From Cognataquiflexum rubidum (lineage in GTDB: Bacteria > Bacteroidota > Bacteroidia > Cytophagales > Cyclobacteriaceae), in the NCBI RefSeq assembly GCF_022538115.1, contig NZ_JAKZAL010000002.1:124001-188000 (forward strand): a stretch of DNA of 64,000 bases, written 5' to 3'. The notes beneath the pieces are model-generated. The model was not told the DNA's origin and did no database searches. It saw only the letters and a list, made by a program, of their open reading frames with translations. How positions within the stretch are numbered: position 1 is the stretch's first letter; every line of letters starts with the position of its first letter. Below are positions 1-9,471 of this stretch, piece after piece. A program made the translations under genes and the position numbers.

Positions 1-1
1 T

Positions 2-2527
2 TCCTTCCGGGTATGGGTCCCTGCTTGTTCTTCCGGTGAGGAGGCATTGTCCATCGCTATCATGATTCTGGAAATCCAGGAAAATACGGGGACCCATATC
101 CCTTTTCAGATGTTTGCTACAGACCTGAGTGAAAAAGCCATACAAAAAGCGAGAAGCGGGGTGTATTCCAAGGAAGAATTGGATTCAGTTTCCCCTCAAA
201 GGTTGCAGCGGTTTTTTACCAAAACAGGCAGTAATTATAGGATTTCCAAAACCATCAGAGATATCTGTATTTATGCCCCCCACAATGTGCTGAGGGATCC
301 GCCCTTTTCAAGAATAGATTTTATAAGCTGCAGGAACCTGTTCATTTATCTGGATACAGCTGCCCAAAAAAGAGTGCTGTCAACTTTTCATTATGCACTC
401 AATGATACCGGATACTTGATGTTGGGCAAAGCAGAGACCATCAGTTCCTCTCCAAATCTTTTCTCGGAGGTCAACAAAAAGTTTCGGATCTATTCAAAAA
501 ACAACAGTGCCGACTCGCGCAAATTACCTTTACCGACTACCAGAATGCCAAAAGCAGATAGCTATTCAAAACAACCCGCAGTAGATGCCGATTTCAAATC
601 AGATAGGATCAAAACCAATGCCTTACAGACCAGCAAAAACTTGGATCAGGCTATCAATGAGTTGATTATTGCAGATTTTTTACCGGCCAGTGTCGTGATC
701 AACAGGCATATGGAAATCCTTCAGTTCCGGGGAAAAACCGACCTTTACCTCAGTCACGATTCCGGCAAGGCCTCTTTGAATATCCTGAAGCTTGTCCGTA
801 AAGAGATAGCTTTTCACCTGAGAAATCTGATTTCCAAATCCATCAAAACCAATAAGAGGTTGAGAAAAGGTGGAATTGAAGTTTATATTGACGATGCCCT
901 TGTTGTCATCAGCATAGAGGTGGCACCGCTTCAAGCAGACACGGAAGATTTATTATTGCTGGTGGTTTTTTCCAAACACGATCAGATTGCCGGTTCGCAT
1001 AAGATAAAAGGAAAAGATGAAAGCCTTAATTCGATTTTATATATCAAAGAACAAAAAATAAAACAGCTCGAGGAGGATTTGGCTTCTGCTCAGGATGATG
1101 CCATGGAAATGTCCCAAGAGCAGGAGGGATTTATAGAAGAGTTACAAAGCGCCAATGAAGAGGTAGTTTCCAGCAATGAGGAATTGCAGACGGTCAATGA
1201 AGAACTCGAAACGTCTAAGGAAGAACTCGAATCCTCCAACGAGGAGCTCGTCACAACCAATCAGGAGCTCCAGACACGAAATGACCTGCTTAATGAATCC
1301 TACGATTATTCCAATGCCATCATTGCCACGCTCCATGAGCCTATGATTGTCCTGGACAAAAACCTTCGGATCAAGACTGCCAACAAATCTTTTTTCAGGA
1401 TTTTTCAACTGAAAGAGGATCAGGTCGATGGCAAGAAGTTGTTTGAAATGGAAGAAAAGCAATGGAATATTGAAAGCCTTCGGGAATTGCTTGAACATAT
1501 CATTCCCAAAAATTCCTCTTTTAGCAACTTTAAGATAACACACACATTTCCCAGGATTGGTGAAAAAGTTTTTTTACTCAATGCAAGCCGCCTAATCCAA
1601 AAAAGTCATGGGGACCAGTTGATCTTACTTTCTTTCAATGATATCACAGCAGCCATGCAAACGCAAAAAAATGAATTGGAAGAATATACCAAAGACATCA
1701 AGGAAACAAAGATCTACAATACCAAGCTAGAAAAGGCGGTTTTGGAGAGGACCAAACAACTTGACCTATCCAACAAGGCACTGTCAGAAAAAAACAACGA
1801 ACTCGGAAGGATGAACAAAGAGCTTGAGGCCTTTGCCTACGTCTCCAGTCATGATTTACAAGAGCCGCTGAGAAAGATCCAAACATTTGCCGATAGGATA
1901 TTAGAGAAAGAATTAGTAAACTTATCGGATTCTGGCAAGGTATATTTTCAACACATGCAAAAATCAGCCAACAGGATGCAAAAGCTGATTGAGGAGCTGT
2001 TGACTTTTACCAGTCTCAATTCTGCCGAAAGAAAATTTGAGGAACTTCCGCTTGAAGATATTGTCCATGACGTACAGATGGAAATAAAAGAAGAATTGGA
2101 AGCGAAACATGCGGTCATTACCATCGAGAAAATGTGTAAAGTCAGCGTTATTCCCTTTCAATTCAGGCAATTAATTAATAACTTGATCAGTAATTCATTG
2201 AAATTTTCCAAACCCGGAATCCCGATCAAAATCAATATTTTCTCTGAGATCGTGAAGAAGGAAAAAATCAAAACAATTGAAAAACTGAGCCAAGAATCCT
2301 ATTGCCATATCAGGTTTGCCGATAACGGCATTGGATTTGACCAAGAGTACAGCCAAAGAATTTTTGAAGTATTTGAAAAATTGCATAGCAAAGATGAATA
2401 CCCGGGAACAGGGATCGGACTTGCCATTGTCAAAAAGATTGTAGAAAACCACAATGGTTTTATATACGCTACAAGTGAATTAAATAAAGGGACTATCTTT
2501 GATATTTATTTACCAGCCAAAAAATGA
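2..2527 (+). CDS. CheR-PAS-histidine kinase hybrid, 5' end cut off by window
   Basis: The reading frame is open to the left edge, and the first in-frame residues (VWVPACSSGEEA) are the SAM-binding motif of CheR methyltransferases, so the gene starts upstream. A TTG at 47 would truncate that motif and is not the start. The visible order is the end of the CheR domain (about 1-150 counted from the TTG), a linker, a Glu/Asn/Leu-rich coiled coil (about 330-425) of the type that joins CheR and PAS domains, a PAS domain (about 430-540), a HisKA domain with the phospho-acceptor His at about 602 (SHDLQEP), and a HATPase domain with N box NNLISNSLKF, DNGIGF and GTGIGLAIV. A CheB domain usually lies further upstream in this family. 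Likely cytoplasmic signalling; the next gene is its probable partner. Confidence 0.9.
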   Translation, partial: SFRVWVPACSSGEEALSIAIMILEIQENTGTHIPFQMFATDLSEKAIQKARSGVYSKEELDSVSPQRLQRFFTKTGSNYRISKTIRDICIYAPHNVLRDPPFSRIDFISCRNLFIYLDTAAQKRVLSTFHYALNDTGYLMLGKAETISSSPNLFSEVNKKFRIYSKNNSADSRKLPLPTTRMPKADSYSKQPAVDADFKSDRIKTNALQTSKNLDQAINELIIADFLPASVVINRHMEILQFRGKTDLYLSHDSGKASLNILKLVRKEIAFHLRNLISKSIKTNKRLRKGGIEVYIDDALVVISIEVAPLQADTEDLLLLVVFSKHDQIAGSHKIKGKDESLNSILYIKEQKIKQLEEDLASAQDDAMEMSQEQEGFIEELQSANEEVVSSNEELQTVNEELETSKEELESSNEELVTTNQELQTRNDLLNESYDYSNAIIATLHEPMIVLDKNLRIKTANKSFFRIFQLKEDQVDGKKLFEMEEKQWNIESLRELLEHIIPKNSSFSNFKITHTFPRIGEKVFLLNASRLIQKSHGDQLILLSFNDITAAMQTQKNELEEYTKDIKETKIYNTKLEKAVLERTKQLDLSNKALSEKNNELGRMNKELEAFAYVSSHDLQEPLRKIQTFADRILEKELVNLSDSGKVYFQHMQKSANRMQKLIEELLTFTSLNSAERKFEELPLEDIVHDVQMEIKEELEAKHAVITIEKMCKVSVIPFQFRQLINNLISNSLKFSKPGIPIKINIFSEIVKKEKIKTIEKLSQESYCHIRFADNGIGFDQEYSQRIFEVFEKLHSKDEYPGTGIGLAIVKKIVENHNGFIYATSELNKGTIFDIYLPAKK

Positions 2528-2976
2528 ATGTAAAATCCATTAAAATCCTGTTAGCAGATGATGATGAAGCAGATAGACTGTTGTTTAAGGAGGCTTTTGA
2601 TGAATTGAATATTGGTACATCGGTAGACACCGTCAATGATGGAGAAGAACTGATGACCCTTATGCATAATACTGATAACGAAAACCTCCCTCATATTTTG
2701 TTTCTCGACATCAACATGCCCAGAAAGAACGGTTTGGAATGCCTGAAGGAAATCAGATCCAACCAAAAATACAAGGAGGTTTCAGTAGCCATCTATTCGA
2801 CTTCTTCTTCCGAAAACGACATGCAAGAGACTTTTCTTCATGGCGCAAATGTCTATATCCACAAGCCAAATGATTTTCAAAAATTAAAGAAAGTTCTGGA
2901 AAAAGCGATCACATATGCAAATATGTACCAGAATCCACCCTTTAATAAAGAAAATTTTCTGTTAATGGCAGAATAA
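2524..2976 (+). CDS. Single-domain response regulator (CheY/Rcp1-like)
   Basis: A 150-residue receiver domain with no output domain. The acidic pocket is DDDEAD near residues 10-15, the phospho-acceptor is Asp62 in LFLDINMP, and the Lys of the HKPND motif follows near residue 115. Its ATG overlaps the kinase stop codon by four bases (ATGA), so the two are translationally coupled and the kinase is the likely phosphodonor. Rcp1-type receivers commonly follow hybrid kinases of this kind. The output is unknown; it could act by protein contact or as a phosphate sink. Confidence 0.9.
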   Translation: MNVKSIKILLADDDEADRLLFKEAFDELNIGTSVDTVNDGEELMTLMHNTDNENLPHILFLDINMPRKNGLECLKEIRSNQKYKEVSVAIYSTSSSENDMQETFLHGANVYIHKPNDFQKLKKVLEKAITYANMYQNPPFNKENFLLMAE

Positions 2977-2996
2977 ATTGCTAGATTTAAAATAAA

Positions 2997-3560
2997 GTGG
3001 AATATCAAAAAATACATATCAAATACATGGTCAGCTATCGCTGTATCATGGTAGTCAAAGAAGAACTCAAGAGTCTGGGGATATCCTATGCCAATGTCAA
3101 TCTGGGCGAAGTGGAGATTTTGGAAAAAATCAGCAATTCCCAAAGAGAATCTTTGAGTATCAATTTAAAAAAAATCGGACTCGAACTTCTTGATGATAAG
3201 AAAAGCATTCTGATCGATAAAATCAAGAATGAAGTGATCAAAATGATCCATCACTCAGAGTCCTTGCCTAAGGTCAATTATTCCGACCATATGAGTGAAA
3301 AATTGGGGTACGACTATACGTATTTATCAAATATTTTTTCGGAGGTACAGGGCATCACTATTCAGCAGTTTATCATTTTCAATAAAATCGAAAAAGTAAA
3401 AGAGCTCCTGCTGTACAATGAACTCAACTTGACGGAGATTTCTTACCAACTTGATTACAGCAGTGTGTCCCATCTTTCCAACCAATTTAAGAAAGTAACG
3501 GGATTGACCCCTTCATTTTTCAAGCAAATGAGAGAAATGAGAAAAAATATGCTTGTTTGA
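2997..3560 (+). CDS. AraC-family transcriptional regulator
   Basis: A 187-residue protein whose C-terminal half (about 95-180) is an AraC-type double helix-turn-helix, visible as LGYDYTYLSNIFSEVQG and YSSVSHLSNQFKKVTGLTP. The short N-terminus (MVSYRCIMVVKEELKSLG) is typical of a Bacteroidetes subgroup that lacks a sugar-binding cupin. The frame starts with GTG at 2997, and an ATG at 3027 is an equally possible start. It follows the response regulator by 20 bases, so it may be co-transcribed and form the transcriptional output of the same pathway; this is inference from position. Confidence 0.85.
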   Translation: MEYQKIHIKYMVSYRCIMVVKEELKSLGISYANVNLGEVEILEKISNSQRESLSINLKKIGLELLDDKKSILIDKIKNEVIKMIHHSESLPKVNYSDHMSEKLGYDYTYLSNIFSEVQGITIQQFIIFNKIEKVKELLLYNELNLTEISYQLDYSSVSHLSNQFKKVTGLTPSFFKQMREMRKNMLV

Positions 3561-3748
3561 GTTTGATTTTTGAAGAAAACATTTTTTGCCAAAGGCAGAC
3601 CATCTGTCAGCATATCGTGGGGTTTTTTATATAGTTACCACCAATAATTACAGGATTTTTTGATTTGGGAGAATTCCGAAAACGTGGTGTGAATGTTGGG
3701 CTTGTTTTATCTGATAAATAAGTTTATAACATTTAAAAATAACTCACC

Positions 3749-4216
3749 ATGACACATTCAGAAGAATTGACCACTGCACTCAATGACCTTGTATTGATTA
3801 ACAATGACAGGATCGAAGGCTACCAAAATGCAATCGAATCAGTAGAGATCCAAGACGCTGATTTGAAGATGCTCTTTGCCAAACTGATTTCAAACAGCAG
3901 AGACCATGTGGCTGTCCTTGGCGATATGATATCCGAAGCAGGCGGAGAAGTGGATAAAGGAACGACGACTTCCGGCAAAATCTTCCGCATCTGGATGGAT
4001 GTAAAATCTGTTTTTTCGATGGATGACAGGACAAGCGTCTTGGAATCCTGTGAATCAGGCGAAGATGCTGCTTTGAAAGCTTATGATTTGGCCCTTGCTT
4101 CTGATGCAGAAATGAGCGCCGATGTCAGAAAGACTTTGATGGACCAAAAATCATCCATCAAAACTGACCACGACCTGATCAAAAAAATGAGAGATTTGCA
4201 CAAAAGTATGGCCTAA
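3749..4216 (+). CDS. PA2169/DUF2383 family four-helix-bundle protein
   Basis: A 155-residue all-helical, acidic cytoplasmic protein. The pattern LNDLVLINNDRIEGYQNAIE at the N-terminus, followed by helices rich in Asp/Glu/His and the segment GKIFRIWMDVKSVF, matches the ferritin-like DUF2383 (PA2169) family, whose function is not established. Members are often stress or stationary-phase proteins in Bacteroidetes. It stands alone: 188 bases separate it from the AraC gene and the next gene converges on it. No metal site could be assigned with confidence. Confidence 0.75.
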   Translation: MTHSEELTTALNDLVLINNDRIEGYQNAIESVEIQDADLKMLFAKLISNSRDHVAVLGDMISEAGGEVDKGTTTSGKIFRIWMDVKSVFSMDDRTSVLESCESGEDAALKAYDLALASDAEMSADVRKTLMDQKSSIKTDHDLIKKMRDLHKSMA

Positions 4217-4218
4217 TT

Positions 4219-4243
4219 TTTAGCCATAAAGTTTATAGCTAAA
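4219..4243. terminator. Imperfect palindrome between convergent genes
   Basis: Just after the DUF2383 stop codon an AT-rich imperfect inverted repeat (TTTAGCCATAAA / TTTATAGCTAAA) could form a weak hairpin. There is no clear T-run, so it is at best a weak terminator serving the convergent pair. Confidence 0.3.
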
Positions 4244-4315
4244 GGGAAAAAGCAGGATTTGGATGAATTAATAGGGTTGGTAAGTAGCTTTCAGCCGCCG
4301 TCAACAGAATATCGA

Positions 4316-4795
4316 TCACTTCCATAATCCGCGCTTTTTCTCTCTAGCTTCTTTTTGGAGCTGGACAAATTGGTCCGCATGTCTGACATTGGGAGGCACC
4401 GTCATGACAGAAGCATAGCCGTTTTTGATCAGATGGGCGTTGAGAAAAATGCCGTTCTCGAGATACACATATGCCAAAGTTCTTTTGTACCTGTCGTACT
4501 TGCCGACATCGTATTCCAGCCTTACTTTTTTACCGGTCAAAAGTTGCTCAAGGTAGATTTTTGATTCCTTGCCATAGTATCCTATTTCTTTTTTTCCTGA
4601 CTTCCTGGATTCAGGCGCATCCACGCCGATCAACCGGATCTTCTCATTTTCGTTTTTCCCATTGATGATCCAAAAAGTATCCCCGTCCACAATTTTAGAA
4701 ACCGGGTACCACTTGGGTTCGGTCTGTGCAGGAGACGGAATTGCGGATAAAAAAAGAAAAAGGACGAGTAGGAGGAAATATTGGGTTTTAAGCAT
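4316..4795 (-). CDS. Secreted thermonuclease-family (SNase-like) nuclease
   Basis: A 159-residue protein with a Sec signal peptide (hydrophobic LLLVLFLFLSAIPSPAQ, cleavage near residue 24) followed by one staphylococcal-nuclease-like domain. Recognisable elements are VDGDTFWI, the catalytic-region VDAPES, KKVRLEYD, RYKRTLAYVYL and the final EKKRGLW. Such enzymes cleave DNA or RNA with calcium, outside the cytoplasm. The length is normal for a single-domain secreted member. It is monocistronic and converges with the DUF2383 gene. Confidence 0.88.
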   Translation of the reverse strand: MLKTQYFLLLVLFLFLSAIPSPAQTEPKWYPVSKIVDGDTFWIINGKNENEKIRLIGVDAPESRKSGKKEIGYYGKESKIYLEQLLTGKKVRLEYDVGKYDRYKRTLAYVYLENGIFLNAHLIKNGYASVMTVPPNVRHADQFVQLQKEAREKKRGLWK

Positions 4796-4833
4796 GGGTG
4801 AAAGTAGGGAATTTTTTAGAACTGGGAAGCGAG

Positions 4834-4853
4834 CCCTTCGACTTCGCTCAGGG
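4834..4853. repeat. REP-like short palindrome
   Basis: The 20-base element CCCTTCGACTTCGCTCAGGG has 4-bp terminal inverted arms and is of a kind common in Bacteroidetes intergenic DNA. The remainder of 4796-5093 shows no gene; the AT-rich tract before 5094 probably carries the promoter of the next gene. Confidence 0.5.
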
Positions 4854-5093
4854 AACTAACAGGCAAGAAAAGAGAGGCGAGATGCGAGAAACGAGACTTG
4901 ATTCTCCAAAGATTTAGGTTTTAGGGAACAGGAAAGACTTTCTGGAAGAAATCAGTCAATCAATTAACCAATTACCCTATATTCCCGGATTCGCCACATC
5001 TCTGCCGGCAAATCAGACCGGAAAAAAATGGGGATTGTATTCAAATGCTATTTCCAAAAATATTTTATATTTTCAGAAATCAAACTCCAAAAT

Positions 5094-7511
5094 ATGTCCC
5101 TAAAGTACTATTTCACCCGATTAAATTCCTTGCTTAAAAATCTAAAAACAAAGGTAATTCCGGGATTCAAAGCCTTTAATGGAGCTGCAGTTGGTCTTTT
5201 AATCGGATCTTTTTTAGTATTCATGCTCGAGGTAATAGGCTTGACAATCAACTTCAGGGATCCATGGCTTTTGGCCCTTGGTGCGCTTATTTTGTTGGGT
5301 TCTGTCTTGGCGGCCTATCTGAGTGTATGGCTGATCGAGCAATTCAATGAAATACCAAAGGGATACAAAATAGCCCTTTTCATTTCCATTCCGCTTTTGA
5401 TGATGGTTGGACTATTGGAAAAGAGAATTGCGCTGTTTTTGATGATCGCCTTTTCACTATTGGGGGCAGGAGTCTCTATTTTCAATATTGCCCATTTCCG
5501 AAAATTAACTTTACCTAAAAAGACGATTGCTCTATTGGGTTTTGGAATTGGATTGATTGGGGCCGGGGCAGCTCTATATTTTTTGATGATCAGGGGCTTG
5601 GATTTGAAGCCAATCCTCAATGCTGCAAAACTTACTGAGGACAAAATCACCCCGCTTCCTTTTGAATCTCCTGCGACCCCGGGACAACATGAAGTAGAAT
5701 TTTTCACCTACGGATCAGGCAAAGATCGCCTCAGAGAGGAATTTAGGGAGGGAGTGAAATTTGAGACCAAGTCTGTGGATGGAACTGCGTTTTTGGAAAA
5801 CTGGAATGGGATTTTAGGCAAGTATAGAACCCATAAATGGGGTTTTGATTTTAAAGAATTGCCCATCAACGGCCGCGTTTGGAAACCCAAAGGGGAAGGT
5901 CCATTTCCTTTGGTCCTGATTGTCCACGGCAATCATCCCATGCTTGATTTTTCAGATATTGGTTACGAATATCTCGGGGAACTTTTGGCTTCCCGAGGTT
6001 TTATTGTTGCATCAGTGGATGAAAATTTTCTCAATTTCTTCTCCCTAATTCGTGGGAGGAAGGTACTGGAAAAAGAAAATGATGCTAGGGGATGGATGCT
6101 CTTGGAGCACCTGAGGCAGTGGAAGGAATGGAATGAGGATCCGGCACATCCTCTTTTTGGGCAAGTTGACTTTAACAAACTGGCCCTAGTCGGACACTCC
6201 CGGGGAGGGGAGGCTGTGGCGCATGCAGCCATGCTGAATCGGCTGGATTTCTATCCTGACGATGCCACGATCCCGTTGGGATATCATTTCAATATTCAGT
6301 CGATTGTAGCCATTGCACCTGTAGACGGGCAGTACAAGCCTGGAGGAAGTCTCACCAAAATTGAAAATGTGAACTATCTTACAATGCACGGAGCACAGGA
6401 TCAGGATGTTTTTTCCTATGAAGGCCTCAAGCAATTTGAGCGCACTTCCTTCACGGATTCTGTATATCGGTTCAAAGCAGGACTCTATATTTCCGGTGCC
6501 AATCATGGCCAATTCAATTCCAGTTGGGGAGACAACGATGCTCATGCTTCGTTTTCAGGTTTGCTGAACAAAAAGCAACTCATGGAAGCCAAAGATCAAG
6601 AAACCATCGCCAAAGTCTATATCATTGCATTTTTAGAAACCACCCTTCACCAAAATGACAGCTATCTCCCGCTTTTTTCAGATCCAAGAAAGGGTCGAAA
6701 CTGGCTGCCGGAAACTATTTATCTCAGTCAGTTTCAGGATTCAAAGAGTCAGTTTTGGGCTGGATTTGAGGAGGACTTTGATGTCCAGACGCTGTCCAAT
6801 GCAGAATCAGCTCAGGGAAAAAATCTTACTGTCTGGCGAGAAGGAGAAGTCTGGCAAAGATACGGTTCAAGAGGAACGAGAGCACTGTATTTGGGATGGA
6901 ATTATGAAGAATTTGGAACCGAAAGTCTCGATTGGGATGCTCCGAATAAGCCAATTCTCCCTGATTCCATTCTTGCCAGCTATACAGTAATGCTTGGTTC
7001 GGATACGTTTGTGCCGGATTCCAGCTCAGTCCTTATTTTTTCTTTATCCGAATCTGGAGAATCCACCAAACCAAGGGGCAAAAGGAAAAAGATTGCAAAA
7101 AGTAATGAAAAAGACGATGAGAATTCCGAAACCAAATTAGAAGCCATAAACAAAAAAGAAGAAGTAAACGAGGATGAAATACCCTTACCTGTCCTGGATT
7201 TCACGCTGGAGCTTGTGGACCATCAAGGCGAAGAGGTTGCCTTTCTTGCAAGTGAATTCTCTCCCGTCCAACGCCTTATCAAATCCCGTGTGCTAAAAAT
7301 CCAGTTTTTGGACGAAAAGGATGACTCCGAACCCATATTTCAACTTTATCAGTTTGACCTGAAAAAATTGGCCTCCAAAAACCCCAAATTCAGAGTAGAA
7401 GGTCTCCAACAAATTCGGTTCATTTTTGACCAATCAGAAAAAGGTGCTCTGATGATTGACCAAATAGGACTGATGCCGAGTTTTGAAATTGGAAGGTATA
7501 ATGGCAATTAA
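5094..7511 (+). CDS. Membrane-anchored alpha/beta-hydrolase-like protein
   Basis: The ATG at 5094 gives 805 residues; the longer frame from 5028 only adds a weak AT-rich leader. About five to six hydrophobic segments fill residues 30-170. Next comes an alpha/beta hydrolase-type domain: LVLIVHGNHP (oxyanion region, about 274-283) and the nucleophile elbow GHSRGGE (about 367-373, Ser as nucleophile), with a later ISGANHGQF that may supply the catalytic His. The last ~250 residues are beta-rich with a Lys/Glu-rich linker near 7060-7160. The soluble part probably faces the periplasm. The substrate is unknown; esterase, lipase or dienelactone-hydrolase-like activity is possible. Monocistronic. Confidence 0.7.
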   Translation: MSLKYYFTRLNSLLKNLKTKVIPGFKAFNGAAVGLLIGSFLVFMLEVIGLTINFRDPWLLALGALILLGSVLAAYLSVWLIEQFNEIPKGYKIALFISIPLLMMVGLLEKRIALFLMIAFSLLGAGVSIFNIAHFRKLTLPKKTIALLGFGIGLIGAGAALYFLMIRGLDLKPILNAAKLTEDKITPLPFESPATPGQHEVEFFTYGSGKDRLREEFREGVKFETKSVDGTAFLENWNGILGKYRTHKWGFDFKELPINGRVWKPKGEGPFPLVLIVHGNHPMLDFSDIGYEYLGELLASRGFIVASVDENFLNFFSLIRGRKVLEKENDARGWMLLEHLRQWKEWNEDPAHPLFGQVDFNKLALVGHSRGGEAVAHAAMLNRLDFYPDDATIPLGYHFNIQSIVAIAPVDGQYKPGGSLTKIENVNYLTMHGAQDQDVFSYEGLKQFERTSFTDSVYRFKAGLYISGANHGQFNSSWGDNDAHASFSGLLNKKQLMEAKDQETIAKVYIIAFLETTLHQNDSYLPLFSDPRKGRNWLPETIYLSQFQDSKSQFWAGFEEDFDVQTLSNAESAQGKNLTVWREGEVWQRYGSRGTRALYLGWNYEEFGTESLDWDAPNKPILPDSILASYTVMLGSDTFVPDSSSVLIFSLSESGESTKPRGKRKKIAKSNEKDDENSETKLEAINKKEEVNEDEIPLPVLDFTLELVDHQGEEVAFLASEFSPVQRLIKSRVLKIQFLDEKDDSEPIFQLYQFDLKKLASKNPKFRVEGLQQIRFIFDQSEKGALMIDQIGLMPSFEIGRYNGN

Positions 7512-8182
7512 AAGAACCCTGGATGAAGAATCAATAAGGAAGTTTTCCTTCCAATGAGGTGAATATTTGTATCGTGACACTGAACGCAGTGAAGTGTGCC
7601 AGTTTTGGGAAATTCTTCACCTTCCCAAGCTGCGGTTACCAATGACGTGAAAATCCGAGTCGTCACTCTGATCCGCTGCGGCGGATCAGAGTCTCTTTTT
7701 TCTGAGATCTTTCATCCTCGTACCTCGGATTCAAGATGACGCAACACCAACCGTCATTCCTTTTCTGAGCACTTAAAAATTTTGGGCACCACCAATGAAG
7801 TAAATCTAAATTACCCCTCGGCATGCTCGGGGAACGGAATATTGGGCCTTTGAGGGTGGGGAGGAAAAAGCGGCGCAGCCGCTTTTTCCTCCCCACCCCT
7901 TAACCTAAAAAAACTCGGTGGCCGAGCTTGCCGAGGCCAAATTAGAAAAATCTCAAAGTCATTCCTTTTTTGAACATTTTAAAATGTCGGGGACTCAGAA
8001 TGACGGACGAACCACCGTCATTCCTTTTCTGAGCACTTAAAAATGTTGGGGAGTCAGGGTGACGCTTGACAAATGACAACGCGAAGCATACAACAATTAC
8101 AACTACTACAACCATTACAGCATTTCCAACCACTACAACTTTCCTCCAAGAGACCCTTCGTTCCCCAGGGTGACGGTTCCAC
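7512..8182. repeat. Gene-free spacer filled with short palindromic repeats
   Basis: No convincing gene lies here; the short frames in it follow repeat sequence. It holds a perfect 12-bp hairpin at 7665-7692, two compact elements with GTCATTC/GAATGAC-type ends (7958-8004 and 8016-8064), a partial third copy near 7750, and an ACAAC-rich dispersed repeat (about 8064-8172) that recurs near 34.6 and 40.1 kb. Confidence 0.7.
7665..7703 (+). terminator. Perfect 12-bp hairpin followed by T-rich tract
   Basis: ACTCTGATCCGC at 7665-7676 pairs exactly with GCGGATCAGAGT at 7681-7692 around the loop TGCG, followed by CTCTTTTTTC. It could terminate the hydrolase transcript 150 bases upstream, though it also resembles a dispersed palindromic repeat. 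Confidence 0.5.
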
Positions 8183-9085
8183 CTACACGGCCCACTTTCT
8201 GTCATTGGTAAAGGCGACGTTTAGCCATTTTTTGAGGGAGATAGGCTTCATTTTGGACAGGATTTCTTCACGGATATTATCCTGTTCGCCAAGGTTCGGT
8301 TGCCATCCTTCGGGAGCAACAACAAAATCTATTTCAATAAAAAGCTTTGGGCCTGACTTCGAAACCCTCAAAAAAGATTCTTGGAATTGGTACTCTTTTT
8401 CGATTTCTGCGACGATCTCCTGACAAAGATCCAGGTATTTGGTGTCGGCTTTCATGTCGAGTACTTCTCTGATCTGCAAACCCATGTTGGTAATCGGAAC
8501 TTTGAGAAAATAGCCCGATACCAAAATGACCATCAGCGGATCCATGTAGGGCATCAGGTGGCTGTATTGTGTATATCCCAAACCAAGAGACAATAAAAAC
8601 CCAAGCAATACCGCCAAGCTAAGGAAAGTATCCATCAGCCACTGTTGGGATTCTGCTTCTACAAGTCCGGAACCGTTTACTTTTTGTTTTTTTACCAAAA
8701 ATATATGAACTAAATAACAACCAACTGTCGCAATGAATGCATATGCCAAGCCTGAACCGGCATTGACTTCCTGCCCCCCGGAAAGCAAAGTCGAAACTCC
8801 TGAGAAAAAGGCAAAAAGACAGAGGATAGTAATGACGAGGAATTTGCCAAGGATAATGATGGGTTCGATCATCTCTTTCCCATAAGGAAAGCGGTCAAAA
8901 TCCTGCTTGGCCATAAAGGAGGCTGTAAAGAGGGAAATCATCGAAAGCCCGACGCTGATCAGGGAATAAATCCCGTCAAAAAGGATGATTTTGGAGTTTT
9001 CGATGACACCCCAAATGATGGCAAGCAAAGCAAAAAACAAAGCTCCATAAACAGAGAATTTTAAAAGTTGCTTTTCATTGTCCAT
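8183..9085 (-). CDS. Cation diffusion facilitator family transporter
   Basis: A 300-residue inner-membrane protein with six predicted membrane segments in the first ~205 residues and a cytoplasmic C-terminal domain (about 215-300). The first-helix pattern ending in LFDGIYSLISVGLSM and FDRFPYGKEMIEP are hallmarks of CDF metal-proton antiporters; the Asp of DGIYS lies where the transported-metal site Asp is found. A second Asp pair on the fifth helix is less clear than in ZitB/YiiP, so this may be a divergent CDF with an unusual metal. Monocistronic, with repeats on both sides. Confidence 0.8.
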   Translation of the reverse strand: MDNEKQLLKFSVYGALFFALLAIIWGVIENSKIILFDGIYSLISVGLSMISLFTASFMAKQDFDRFPYGKEMIEPIIILGKFLVITILCLFAFFSGVSTLLSGGQEVNAGSGLAYAFIATVGCYLVHIFLVKKQKVNGSGLVEAESQQWLMDTFLSLAVLLGFLLSLGLGYTQYSHLMPYMDPLMVILVSGYFLKVPITNMGLQIREVLDMKADTKYLDLCQEIVAEIEKEYQFQESFLRVSKSGPKLFIEIDFVVAPEGWQPNLGEQDNIREEILSKMKPISLKKWLNVAFTNDRKWAV

Positions 9086-9246
9086 ATTTTTCCGATTGAC
9101 GTCTAATGGTGAAAAAAAATTAAATGCCTCATTTCTTAAAGGTATTGTTTATCCAAAATGAAGTCAATAGGAGATTTTTAAAAAATAGCAGAAATTATGG
9201 TTTTGGGAATTAGGAAATTTTTGTGTCCCGATGGTGTGGGTATTTC

Positions 9247-9329
9247 GCCCTTTCAGGGCTAACCTGAATCGGACATTTATATGATGGATGGGCTGCACCC
9301 ACCCCTGAGATATTTTGCCCTTTCAGGGC
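9247..9329. repeat. Pair of REP-like GCCCTTTCAGGGC palindromes
   Basis: The same 13-base palindrome GCCCTTTCAGGGC occurs at 9247-9259 and 9317-9329, each preceded by a TATTT(C/T)G-like context, with a G/C-rich stretch between them. Paired short palindromes of this type are usual for REP-like elements. The rest of 9086-9471 has no gene; a TATATTTG at 9430-9437 fits the Bacteroidetes -7 consensus for the next gene, but no good -33 element was found. Confidence 0.6.
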
Positions 9330-9471
9330 TGATTGGATTCTTCTTTATCTTATGACTTGTCTTTCTTTCTCCGAACTTGTTTTTGGTGGTTTTGAACCTT
9401 CCCGTTCAATAAATTATTGATTAAAATTTTATATTTGGTTTTCCTGATTTTGGCTACCCAAATAGACCTTT

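Noticed and set aside
7663-8423. Several short open frames between the hydrolase and CDF genes
   Set aside because: They translate palindromic and ACAAC-type repeats or run antisense into the CDF gene; no family features.
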